64,000 nt of DNA from Bacteroidaceae bacterium (GTDB lineage: Bacteria; Bacteroidota; Bacteroidia; Bacteroidales; Bacteroidaceae). Shown piece after piece: positions 18,720 through 25,545 of the stretch. The position numbers were made by a program, and so were the translations under genes. Position 1 is the first letter of the stretch, and the number at the start of each line of letters is the position of its first letter. Location: NCBI GenBank assembly GCA_017458585.1, contig JAFTAJ010000037.1:62001-126000 (forward strand), in the 5' to 3' direction. The notes beneath the pieces are model-generated. The model made no database searches, was not told the origin of the DNA, and saw only the letters and a program-made list of their open reading frames with translations.

Positions 18720-18763
18720 CTCCTTACTCCTTTTATCCTTACTCCTTATTCCTTACTCCTTTT
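18719..18763. repeat. TCCTTAC heptad repeat spanning a stop codon and a ribosome binding site
   Basis: About six units with a step of seven or eight. On the coding strand they read AAGGAGTAAGGA, encode the last residues (LKGVRNKE) of the DUF6242 protein, contain its stop codon, and end at the next ATG. One AAGGAG is seven bases upstream of that ATG. Confidence 0.85.
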
Positions 18764-20157
18764 AAATAAATTTTCTGGTTATCAGCATAGCCCAGTCGGT
18801 TGAGGCGACCCCTAAGCACTTTGCCGCTCGGGGCGGTGATGAGCCATACGAAGTTGTCATCGTCGGCCGTCATGCTAAACGACTGCGCCTCTATGTTGGC
18901 GGGGTGGTTGCCCGTCGTGGTTTGCTCCAGCCAGTTGCGACCGCCGTCGCTGCTGAGGTAGAAGTTGCTGAGTGTATCGCCCTCCAGTCCGACATACAGT
19001 ATCTTTGAGTCGTAGGCTACCATAGCCGACTGCGGCAATGCGGGGTATATGTTCAGACCATTCTCGCCTTGCGGGAAGAGTGACCACGGCTCTGTGTCGT
19101 TGCCGTTGACATCCACCACTTTGCGCCAGATACACGGCGTGTCGTTGCTCGTGCCGCCAATGAGGATATAGCTGAAGTTGTCGTTAAAGGACATGGGGCT
19201 CCACACGGAGGGCCTGTTCTGTTCAGGTAGTGCGGGCATGTCACTCTCGCTGGTGTCCAGAGTCCAGTCGGTGCCGTCGGTGGAGCAGTAGATGTCGTTG
19301 CCTGAGAGAGCATAGATGGTCTCTCTGCCGGTGGCGAGCATTCTGTCTATTGACAAATGATCATTAACCATCGACCATTGGATGCCGTCCTCTGATATCA
19401 TAAGATTGCCACTATCGGCACAGTAGAAAGAACCGTTGAATAGCACGACATCTTCGGGAGTCATAGCAACGAGACCTGTGATGGGTGTGGCTGTCCAATC
19501 GGAGGGTGAGTCGGTGGCTGCTGTCAGCAGCGTGGGGCTGCCATCCTTTAGGGCGAACACCATTAGACTATTGTTGAGGACGAACGCCTTCTGCGAGGTC
19601 ACTCCGGCGAATGTTGCGGGGTCGTCGGCCTCGGTGATCCAGGTGAAGTCCTCCGAATATGTCTTATGCACATTGACTGACACTTTGTAAATCTTGGTCT
19701 GCGTACCGTCGCTGCTGAGGCAGGTGAATATCCTCGGCTGCGTGAAGTCGATAGAGTCGGTGGTGGTGAGCAACGTGTCGGTGCCGCTTGCGGTGCGGTA
19801 GAATACAGTACCGTCGCTGGTTACGCTGGAGAGGACTACCTTGGAGACGTTGGTGTTTTGCGGCAGCGAGTCGGGGTTGTATATCTCTAATCTCAGTTGG
19901 TCAATAAACATGGGGAATGCCGAGCCGGCCACCGACACGGAGTAAGTGGTGTCGCGACCGTCGGTAGTGGTGGAGTGTACGGTGCGTTTGAGTGTTCCTA
20001 TCGTCATGGCCGTGATGGCGCAGTCGCTGCTGGCGTAATAATCATCCGAGGAACTGCTGACGCAGCTCGTCAAGGTCAGTGCCGCCCATGCTACGACGAG
20101 GAGCGCGCGCGCGATATGAGAGTGTAGAATGTGAGAGTAAAAAGAGAGTGTGTACAT
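18739..20157 (-). CDS. DUF6242-type lipoprotein
   Basis: 472 residues from the ATG at 20157. A lipoprotein signal peptide ends at ALTLTSC, followed by an Ser/Asp-rich stretch, an N-terminal beta domain and a C-terminal beta-propeller-like part with SEDGIQWSM and SSDGGRNWLE motifs of the BNR/sialidase-repeat kind. A longer frame reaches 20259, but the TACTTTTG promoter box at 20237-20244 lies inside that extension. It heads the bamA operon. The signal-peptide region (SFYSHILHSHIA) is encoded by repeat-like CTCTCA/CATTCT words. Function unknown. Confidence 0.8.
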   Translation of the reverse strand: MYTLSFYSHILHSHIARALLVVAWAALTLTSCVSSSSDDYYASSDCAITAMTIGTLKRTVHSTTTDGRDTTYSVSVAGSAFPMFIDQLRLEIYNPDSLPQNTNVSKVVLSSVTSDGTVFYRTASGTDTLLTTTDSIDFTQPRIFTCLSSDGTQTKIYKVSVNVHKTYSEDFTWITEADDPATFAGVTSQKAFVLNNSLMVFALKDGSPTLLTAATDSPSDWTATPITGLVAMTPEDVVLFNGSFYCADSGNLMISEDGIQWSMVNDHLSIDRMLATGRETIYALSGNDIYCSTDGTDWTLDTSESDMPALPEQNRPSVWSPMSFNDNFSYILIGGTSNDTPCIWRKVVDVNGNDTEPWSLFPQGENGLNIYPALPQSAMVAYDSKILYVGLEGDTLSNFYLSSDGGRNWLEQTTTGNHPANIEAQSFSMTADDDNFVWLITAPSGKVLRGRLNRLGYADNQKIYLKGVRNKE

Positions 20158-20236
20158 TACATTAATTGTATGCTGTAATTGGTGCTCTAATTGGTGCTGT
20201 GCGACATTAATTTTGTCGCTGTGCGCATTTAATGTG

Positions 20237-20244
20237 CAAAAGTA
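20237..20244 (-). promoter_or_regulatory. -7 box (TACTTTTG) for the envelope operon
   Basis: A match to TAnnTTTG on the minus strand, placing the transcript start near 20230 and giving a leader of about 70 bases before the ATG at 20157. No clear -33 TTTG is visible. Confidence 0.5.
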
Positions 20245-20337
20245 GTGACAATCTTCCATATCGCCGCCCTTTTAAGTGTTGTTTTATGTAAAAACATACT
20301 AAAAAGACTCAAAATGCCACCCTTTTCACCCTTTTCA

Positions 20338-20438
20338 CCCCCTTAAGGGGGATTATTTCTCGCGAGAAAAAACCAAAGAAGAAGTAAGATTGAAGAATTG
20401 AAAAAGAAAAGACCCACCCCAACCCCTCGCATGAGGGG
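20338..20438. repeat. Cluster of three palindromes (REP-like)
   Basis: CCCCCTTAAGGGGG (20338-20351) and TTTCTCGCGAGAAA (20356-20369) are perfect 14-base palindromes. CCCCTC-GCAT-GAGGGG (20423-20438) is a six-pair hairpin inside a CCCACCCCAACCCCTC context that recurs partly at 20473-20497. The whole spacer 20245-20596 has no credible gene; the open frames across it are low-complexity. Confidence 0.8.
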
Positions 20439-20519
20439 AGGGGAGTATATGCCGCGACTTGGTGACCACTTTCCCCCTTAAGCGGAGCGAGGAGGGGTCT
20501 TCTTCCACAATCTTCATGT

Positions 20520-20588
20520 GGCCAACTGGCGGAGTAAAAAGCGGCCAACTGACGGAGTAAAAAATGGCCAACTGGCGGAATAAAACGA
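20520..20588. repeat. 23-bp direct repeat, three tandem copies
   Basis: Units begin at 20520, 20543 and 20566 with consensus GGCCAACTGGCGGAGTAAAA plus three bases; copies two and three each differ from copy one at a few positions. They end nine bases before the -33 box of the lipoprotein promoter, so they could hold regulator sites. Confidence 0.9.
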
Positions 20589-20596
20589 CAAAATCC

Positions 20597-20627
20597 TTTG
20601 ATAATAGAAGTTTGTTTGCTACCTTTG
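20597..20627 (+). promoter_or_regulatory. Promoter (TTTG-N19-TACCTTTG) for the lipoprotein gene
   Basis: TTTG at 20597-20600 and TACCTTTG at 20620-20627 form a full Bacteroidetes promoter. The leader to the ATG at 20719 is about 85 bases and holds a 15-codon open frame (20635-20682) and a small GTTAG-TTA-CTAAC hairpin (20678-20690). Confidence 0.8.
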
Positions 20628-20718
20628 CAGCGGAATGAACAATATTCGTGTGTTTACAAAGGAGTTTTGCCCCGGGAGTTAGTTACTAACCGCTAAAAAA
20701 TATAAAAATACCAAAGCC

Positions 20719-21885
20719 ATGAAAAAGATTCTTATCCTCTCCGTTGGCGTTGTCGCCCTGTTGTGCTCTTGCAGCAATTACAGCGCACAGGAAAGGGCGC
20801 AGATAAACACGATTGCACGGCAGTATGACTTCAATCCGCCACCCATGCGGCTGCACGACTACGGCTATTCGGACAGCCATCCGGGTGTGGTGAGCAGCTA
20901 TCGCCATTACAATTTCGTGTTGAGCAGTGACATCGAACAGTTCTATAAGGCAAGTATCGCATTGCGAATGGCTATTCTCAATGAGTTTTATACCCAGTTG
21001 AACATGCCGAGACTTAATCAGCAGGATTTCGACAAGGAATATCACTCCTTCCTTTCTCCGCATATAAAGTCGGCAGCTAAGGGCGGCTGGCAGATATTCA
21101 AGCCACAGACGGCAAATGCGAAGTGCCAGATTACCTACGAAGGTGACGATTGGTTCTCCGTAAAAGCTATGGAGAGCGATGCTGAAGTAAGGCTGCGCGT
21201 AGTCCTTACCGGTAAAAATCTGCAGCCAGTGGTGGCAGAGGTGGACAATCCCCGTCTTGGAATCAAGACAGGCATGGGCGAGAGCCGTGACCTTGGCTCA
21301 GGCTACGCTTATAAGAAAGAGTGGGAGTACGGCATCTTCAATAACAAGAAGCGTAACAGCGGATTCAAGACCTATGTGGCTGACATCATCTACCGCCACT
21401 GCAATGGTGGCGACAAGAGCCGCTCTTTCATAACGGAAACAGAACTTCTGGCATTCGCAGACCGTATCGTGCAAAAGCGTGAGCGACTGCTGAAGGAGTT
21501 CTATGCAGACCTTACGTCTTCAGACTTCACCAAGCAGTCTTTCTCGGAGAAATATGACAAGGTAGTTACTGGTGCCGTTGCCTTAGCCATGGAGTCATCG
21601 AATGGCAAGGCGGTGAAAACCCATCCGTATGGAAGATGGGCACCGTTTGAGCCAAAAGACAAGGCCAGCTATACGCTTGCCTACGACGAGCAGGACTGGT
21701 TCACAGTCTCAGACAAGAAGTCGGACAAGCCCGATGTCTATCTGCAAGCCGTGTTTTACGGCAAGGAGATGCAGCCCCTCATCGTCGGCCTTTATAATGA
21801 AGCGCTCAATATAAACGTGCAGCAAGATTTTTATACAAACCGCAACTCTCACACCTTCGGGTGGGAACTGCGTAAACATTGGTAA
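20719..21885 (+). CDS. Lipoprotein with an internal duplication, function unknown
   Basis: 388 residues. The signal sequence ends in LLCSCSN, giving a probable lipidated Cys at 18. Two related segments follow: about 75-190 (LNEFYTQLN ... DDWFSVKAMESDAEVRLRVV ... LQPVVAEVDNPRLGI) and about 250-375 (LKEFYADLT ... QDWFTVSDKKSDKPDVYLQAV ... MQPLIVGLYNEALNI). The shared core is DWF-[ST]-V, then a strand, then QP[LV][IV]. I do not recognise the family. It is probably cotranscribed with the exported SUMF-like protein 88 bases downstream, and both would act in the periplasm or at the cell surface. Confidence 0.75.
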   Translation: MKKILILSVGVVALLCSCSNYSAQERAQINTIARQYDFNPPPMRLHDYGYSDSHPGVVSSYRHYNFVLSSDIEQFYKASIALRMAILNEFYTQLNMPRLNQQDFDKEYHSFLSPHIKSAAKGGWQIFKPQTANAKCQITYEGDDWFSVKAMESDAEVRLRVVLTGKNLQPVVAEVDNPRLGIKTGMGESRDLGSGYAYKKEWEYGIFNNKKRNSGFKTYVADIIYRHCNGGDKSRSFITETELLAFADRIVQKRERLLKEFYADLTSSDFTKQSFSEKYDKVVTGAVALAMESSNGKAVKTHPYGRWAPFEPKDKASYTLAYDEQDWFTVSDKKSDKPDVYLQAVFYGKEMQPLIVGLYNEALNINVQQDFYTNRNSHTFGWELRKHW

Positions 21886-21973
21886 CAAAGCAATAGGCGC
21901 ATGTCTTGATTCAATAAAAAACCAAGTAGAAGTAGAGATAGTAAAAATAAACCTTTCTTAAAATTTTAACGCC

Positions 21974-22744
21974 ATGAAAAAGATTTTAATTTGCATCATC
22001 CTGATTCTTTCCCCACTCATGGTGACCAACGCGCAGAAGGTGACCGAGATTACAATCAAGAATGACGTTGTCATTAAAATGGTTTCCGTGCAAGGCGGCA
22101 CATACACAATGGGGGACAGCGACTGCACTGATTATGCGGATTATGCACGCGAAGTGACTGTCGATAATTTTGCTATTGGCCAGACAGAAGTTACTCAAGG
22201 GTTATGGGAGACTGTTATGTATGGCAAGCCTGCCTATGCCAAGAAGAAACACAGCTATCTTTATGCTATGGGCTATACTCCCATGGATTGCGTAAGCTGG
22301 GACGACTGCCAGAAATTTATAAAAAAGCTCAATAAGCTCACAGGTAAGAAATTCCGCTTGCCTACTGAGGCTGAATGGGAGTTTGCCGCACGTGGTGGCA
22401 AACTTGGCAAGGGCTACACCTACAGCGGCAGCGACATCCTCGACAGTGTGGCATGGCACAGCGGCAATAGCGGCAGAATACCTCACCGTGTTTGCACAAA
22501 GCAACCAAACGAGCTCGGCATCTATGACATGACCGGCAATGTTAGGGAGTGGTGTCAGGACGGAATGGATTATTATGGGAGAAACAGAAGTCTGAACAGT
22601 GGTGACTTTAAGGTCTATCGTGGAGGATGTTATGACTACGATGACAACAACTACATCGTCCGTCTCAAGAATCATCATGGTCAAGCCAATTTCCATGACC
22701 AAGGCCTGCCGGGACTCGGTTTCCGACTTGCTCTTTCGGAATAG
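21974..22744 (+). CDS. Exported SUMF1/FGE-like domain protein
   Basis: 256 residues: a signal peptide ending VTNAQ, then a nearly complete formylglycine-generating-enzyme-like domain (VQGGTYTMGD, GQTEVTQGLWE, KKFRLPTEAEWEFAARGG, LGIYDMTGNVREWCQD, YRGGCYDYDD, GLGFRLALSE). True FGE uses a Cys pair near the last strand; here one Cys follows RGG but the second is replaced (NNYIVRLKNHH), so formylglycine chemistry is doubtful and a binding role, as in GldK, is more likely. No sulfatase of the classical Cys type is nearby. Confidence 0.8.
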   Translation: MKKILICIILILSPLMVTNAQKVTEITIKNDVVIKMVSVQGGTYTMGDSDCTDYADYAREVTVDNFAIGQTEVTQGLWETVMYGKPAYAKKKHSYLYAMGYTPMDCVSWDDCQKFIKKLNKLTGKKFRLPTEAEWEFAARGGKLGKGYTYSGSDILDSVAWHSGNSGRIPHRVCTKQPNELGIYDMTGNVREWCQDGMDYYGRNRSLNSGDFKVYRGGCYDYDDNNYIVRLKNHHGQANFHDQGLPGLGFRLALSE

Positions 22745-22811
22745 AAGGATAGAAGGGCTAAAGGTAGAGAAAGGGAGTTAAAAGTAGGTAGAAGTAGATA
22801 AAGAGAAAGAA

Positions 22812-22847
22812 CCTCTCCCCCTGACTGAGCCGCAGTTGGGGGAGAGG
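22812..22847. repeat. Perfect 10-bp inverted repeat (hairpin) after the SUMF-like gene
   Basis: CCTCTCCCCC (22812-22821) pairs with GGGGGAGAGG (22838-22847), and ACTG with CAGT inside the loop. No T-run follows, so it is more like a REP hairpin or processing signal than a textbook terminator. The preceding 65 bases contain loosely repeated GTAGAAGTAGA words. Confidence 0.75.
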
Positions 22848-23155
22848 AAGTCAGACGTCATGAAATAAAAGTCTGACCTCACGAAAAAGAAAGCTGTTCT
22901 CGCCAAATTTTAAGCTGACTTCATCAGAAAAAAGCGCGCTCTCGCCGAACTCTTTCGGCCGAAATGATACATTATTTCCGCCGAAGTGATATATAATTTC
23001 CGCGGAAGTGATTTGTAATTTCGGCCGAAAGAATTAAACGAAATTGCAAAAAAATCGCGCGAAGTCGCAGTTATTTTCTGCGAAGTCGCGCTTTTTTCCT
23101 ACGAGGTCGCAGTTATTTTCTACGAGGTCGCGCTTTTTTTCAGTGAAGTCCGCTT
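22848..23155. repeat. 21-22 bp periodic array of about 15 degenerate units
   Basis: Units begin near 22848, 22869, 22891, 22912, 22932, 22949, 22971, 22993, 23015, 23038, 23059, 23080, 23101, 23122 and 23143. Block 1 uses AAGTCWGACSTCAYGAAA; block 2 AAGCTG-type words; block 3 ATTTCSGCCGAAGTGAT with perfect TTTCGGCCGAAA palindromes at 22953-22964 and 23019-23030; block 4 CGARGTCGC followed by TTATTTTC or TTTTTTTC at an exact 21-base step. GC-rich cores alternate with AT-rich tracts. No gene is visible in 22745-23176. Confidence 0.85.
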
Positions 23156-23176
23156 TAGATATTACGACACTTCTAT

Positions 23177-23518
23177 CTATTTTGGCAATGTCTTGAGCCA
23201 CTCGGTGCACTCATCGGCAAGCAATGAGATGAGTTTCATATAGTATGTAGTCAGCTCAAATGTTGACTTCTTGTTCAGCCCCGCCATATTATGCTGCAAC
23301 GTGAGCAAGATGCGAATCATTCGACGGGTAAATTGCTCATCGTCAAAATAACTGATGAGGGCAATGATATGCTTGTAAGGGCAAATGCGGTGCCCGCACT
23401 CCCACGCATTATATGTGGCCTGTGAGACTTCTAATGCAGTAGCAACTTGTTCTTGTGTTACACCCTTACGCTGCCGGGCTTGCAGGAGTGCTGATGAAAA
23501 ATCATAGAGGAGATTCAT
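23177..23518 (-). CDS. XRE-family helix-turn-helix regulator
   Basis: 113 residues. An N-terminal XRE-type HTH (about 8-60) shows GVTQEQVATALEVSQATYNAWECG, followed by a helical part of unknown function. It probably binds DNA and could control its own operon. Its ATG overlaps the stop of the PH-domain gene by four bases (23515-23518), so the two are translationally linked. The gene's 3' end abuts the 21-22 bp array; whether the protein binds that array is untested. Confidence 0.85.
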   Translation of the reverse strand: MNLLYDFSSALLQARQRKGVTQEQVATALEVSQATYNAWECGHRICPYKHIIALISYFDDEQFTRRMIRILLTLQHNMAGLNKKSTFELTTYYMKLISLLADECTEWLKTLPK

Positions 23519-24057
23519 TTTGAACCTCCTTTCAGATTGTAGCCAGTATCTCCTTTCAGATAATAAGGCAGAAACTCGTCGGGCTCGCTTACACTTATAG
23601 CAATGGGCAGTCCCTTTACGCGATAAACAAGGAAAGCTTTTTTTGCGTCAGTTACATACGAGAGGAAAGTGCCGATGCCTTTCGTGCGAAACCACCCGAT
23701 ATATCCGAAAACTCCGCCCACTCCACACAAACGAATGGTGTTGGTTATGCCAAACAATGGCTTCTGTTCATCCATCCGCTCAATGTGGTCAATGTTTTCA
23801 AATGGAATACGGATTGTCCGTGCAAGAGTGCGGATGCCTATCCCCTCGTCGTCTGCAATGACATACATGGGGAAAATGAGAACACACGTAATGGGCACGA
23901 CCAGCAGGATGGCTGTCGCAATAATGGCCCCAATAAGGTCTGCGCCCTTAGAAACAAAATAAATCTCTAACAGGATTGTCAGAACAATAACGAGGAAGAA
24001 AATAGCGGTAAACCACTTTACTCCTTTGCTTTGCGAACACTCATAAATAGTTTTCAT
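23515..24057 (-). CDS. PH-domain-like membrane protein
   Basis: 180 residues with two hydrophobic segments near the N-terminus (about 15-35 and 41-66) followed by a bacterial PH-like domain (YVIADDEGIGIRT ... IPFENIDHIERMD ... AFLVYRVKGLPIAISVSEPDEFL). Such proteins sit in the inner membrane with the PH fold in the cytoplasm. It is first in a two-gene operon with the XRE regulator. The pair could be a sensor-regulator couple; that is inference. No toxin signature is visible. Confidence 0.75.
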   Translation of the reverse strand: MKTIYECSQSKGVKWFTAIFFLVIVLTILLEIYFVSKGADLIGAIIATAILLVVPITCVLIFPMYVIADDEGIGIRTLARTIRIPFENIDHIERMDEQKPLFGITNTIRLCGVGGVFGYIGWFRTKGIGTFLSYVTDAKKAFLVYRVKGLPIAISVSEPDEFLPYYLKGDTGYNLKGGSK

Positions 24058-24094
24058 AATGAACGAAATTTGGTTTGTTTTTTGAATTTCGTTG

Positions 24095-24102
24095 CAAAGT
24101 TA
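24095..24102 (-). promoter_or_regulatory. -7 box (TAACTTTG) for the PH/XRE operon
   Basis: A full TAnnTTTG match on the minus strand, with a leader of about 30 bases to the ATG at 24057. No -33 TTTG was found. The box falls between the end of hisS and this operon, so the pair has its own promoter. Confidence 0.6.
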
Positions 24103-24122
24103 AGGTTCTTTCCTCGTTCTCT

Positions 24123-24141
24123 TTATCAGTTTTGCTGATAA
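24123..24141 (-). terminator. Weak hairpin after hisS
   Basis: TTATCAG and CTGATAA form a seven-pair stem with a five-base loop 15 bases past the hisS stop. There is no T-tract after it on the minus strand, so termination may be partial. Confidence 0.4.
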
Positions 24142-24155
24142 TGTTGCTCTGAGTG

Positions 24156-25535
24156 TTATTTCGTTAGCTGTTGGATTGTCTGCTCGGTGGTGAGTTGGGT
24201 CTGTTCTCCGGTCTGCATGTCCTTGAGGGTGATGACGCCGGTCTGCATCTCGGTCTCTCCGATGAGAGCGACGTAGGGTACGCCGAGAGTGTTGGCGTAG
24301 CTCATCTGTTTCTTCATCTTGGCTGCGTCGGGATAGACCTCGGCGGCGATGCCTGCCTGGCGGAGCTGGGTGGCCACCTGCATGGCGCGGGCTGCCTCTG
24401 CCTCGCCGAAATTGATGAAGAGGACTTGTGCGCCTTGCACGGCATTGGTGGGATAGAGGTCGAGCTGGTTGAGGACATCGTAGATGCGGTCGGCTCCGAA
24501 GGAGATGCCCACGCCGCTGAGGCCGGGCATGCCGAAGATGCCGGTGAGGTTGTCGTAGCGTCCGCCACCGGTGATGGAGCCTATCTGCACATCGAGGGCC
24601 TTGACTTCAAAGATGCAGCCAGTGTAGTAGTTGAGGCCGCGGGCGAGGGTGAGGTCGAGGGTTATCTCATTGGCCATTGAACATTGACCATTGACCATTA
24701 AAGATTTGAGGGTGTTGAGGACGAAACGCACTTCTTCGACACCCTTGGTGCCTACCTCATCGTCGGCGAGCATGGCGGCGATGGCGGCAAGCTGGCTGTC
24801 GTTGTCGCCACTAATCTGGAAGAGGGGCTGCAGGCGGTTGATGGCCTCGGGAGTGACACCATTGTCGGCCAGCTCAGCCTTGACATTGTCGATGCCTATC
24901 TTGTCGAGCTTGTCAATGGCCGTGGTGATTTCGACTATCTTGTCAGGCTGGCCGATATGATTGGCCATGCCGGTAAGTATCTTGCGGTTGTTGATGTGGA
25001 TGCTGACGCGTATGCCGAGACGGGTGAAGACGGTGTCAATGATTTGTATCAGCTCGACTTCATTAAGCAAGGAGTCGCTACCCACGACGTCGGCGTCGCA
25101 TTGGTAGAACTCGCGATAGCGCCCTTTCTGCGGTCGGTCGGCACGCCATACGGGCTGCAGCTGGTAGCGCTTGAAGGGCATCTGCAGCTCGTCGCGATGC
25201 TGCACGACATAGCGTGCGAAGGGCACGGTGAGGTCGTAGCGGAGGCCTTTCTCGCAGAGTTGTGCGGCAAGATGGCCGCTGGCTCCCTCGCTGAGGTCGG
25301 AGGGGCTGATGCCGCGCATGAAGTCGCCGGAGTTGAGTATCTTGAATAGCAGTTTGTCGCCTTCTTCGCCATACTTGCCCATAAGGGTGGAGAGATTCTC
25401 CATGGCGGGGGTCTCTATCTGGCGGTATCCGTAGAGGGCATATACATCGCGGATGGTATTGAAGATGTAGTTGCGCTTGGCCATCTCAACGGGAGAGAAG
25501 TCGCGCGTTCCTTTGGGGATGGAGGGCTTAGTCAT
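24156..25535 (-). CDS. hisS: Histidyl-tRNA synthetase
   Basis: 459 residues with class II motifs: PKGTRDFSP, motif 2 [40 protein letters not shown] and motif 3 [11 protein letters not shown], followed by an anticodon-binding domain. It charges tRNA-His. Just before LTLARG lies [10 protein letters not shown], encoded by a 7-base repeat (24668-24702) that looks like a tolerated insertion at the end of the inserted helical domain. Ten bases separate it from the upstream YfhO gene. Confidence 0.95.
   Translation of the reverse strand: MTKPSIPKGTRDFSPVEMAKRNYIFNTIRDVYALYGYRQIETPAMENLSTLMGKYGEEGDKLLFKILNSGDFMRGISPSDLSEGASGHLAAQLCEKGLRYDLTVPFARYVVQHRDELQMPFKRYQLQPVWRADRPQKGRYREFYQCDADVVGSDSLLNEVELIQIIDTVFTRLGIRVSIHINNRKILTGMANHIGQPDKIVEITTAIDKLDKIGIDNVKAELADNGVTPEAINRLQPLFQISGDNDSQLAAIAAMLADDEVGTKGVEEVRFVLNTLKSLMVNGQCSMANEITLDLTLARGLNYYTGCIFEVKALDVQIGSITGGGRYDNLTGIFGMPGLSGVGISFGADRIYDVLNQLDLYPTNAVQGAQVLFINFGEAEAARAMQVATQLRQAGIAAEVYPDAAKMKKQMSYANTLGVPYVALIGETEMQTGVITLKDMQTGEQTQLTTEQTIQQLTK
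24668..24702. repeat. Heptanucleotide repeat CATTGAC-type x5 inside hisS
   Basis: CATTGGC, CATTGAA, CATTGAC twice and CATTAAA at an exact 7-base step. The word is a sister of TTGACCA in the GH2 tail (159-192). It encodes [10 protein letters not shown] in an essential enzyme without breaking the frame. Confidence 0.9.
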
Positions 25536-25545
25536 AACAATTATT

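Noticed and set aside
20309-20571. Two open frames on the minus strand (with SPHARGWGGSFLF)
   Set aside because: They run through palindromes and tandem repeats, have low-complexity composition and no promoter; such frames are typical by-products of CCCC/GGGG repeats.
22848-23155. CRISPR array
   Set aside because: The repeats are degenerate and 21-22 bp including any spacer; there are no constant repeats with unique spacers and no cas genes.
23019-23205. A small protein made of repeated EVAVIF/EVALF units across the array
   Set aside because: The plus frame stays open because the repeat step is 21 bases, but there is no start codon after the upstream stop at 23016 and no ribosome binding site.
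23177-24057. Toxin-antitoxin pair (XRE plus PH-domain protein)
   Set aside because: The first protein has membrane segments and a PH-like domain, not a toxin fold, and at 180 residues with its own typical family it fits a membrane-associated regulator partner better.
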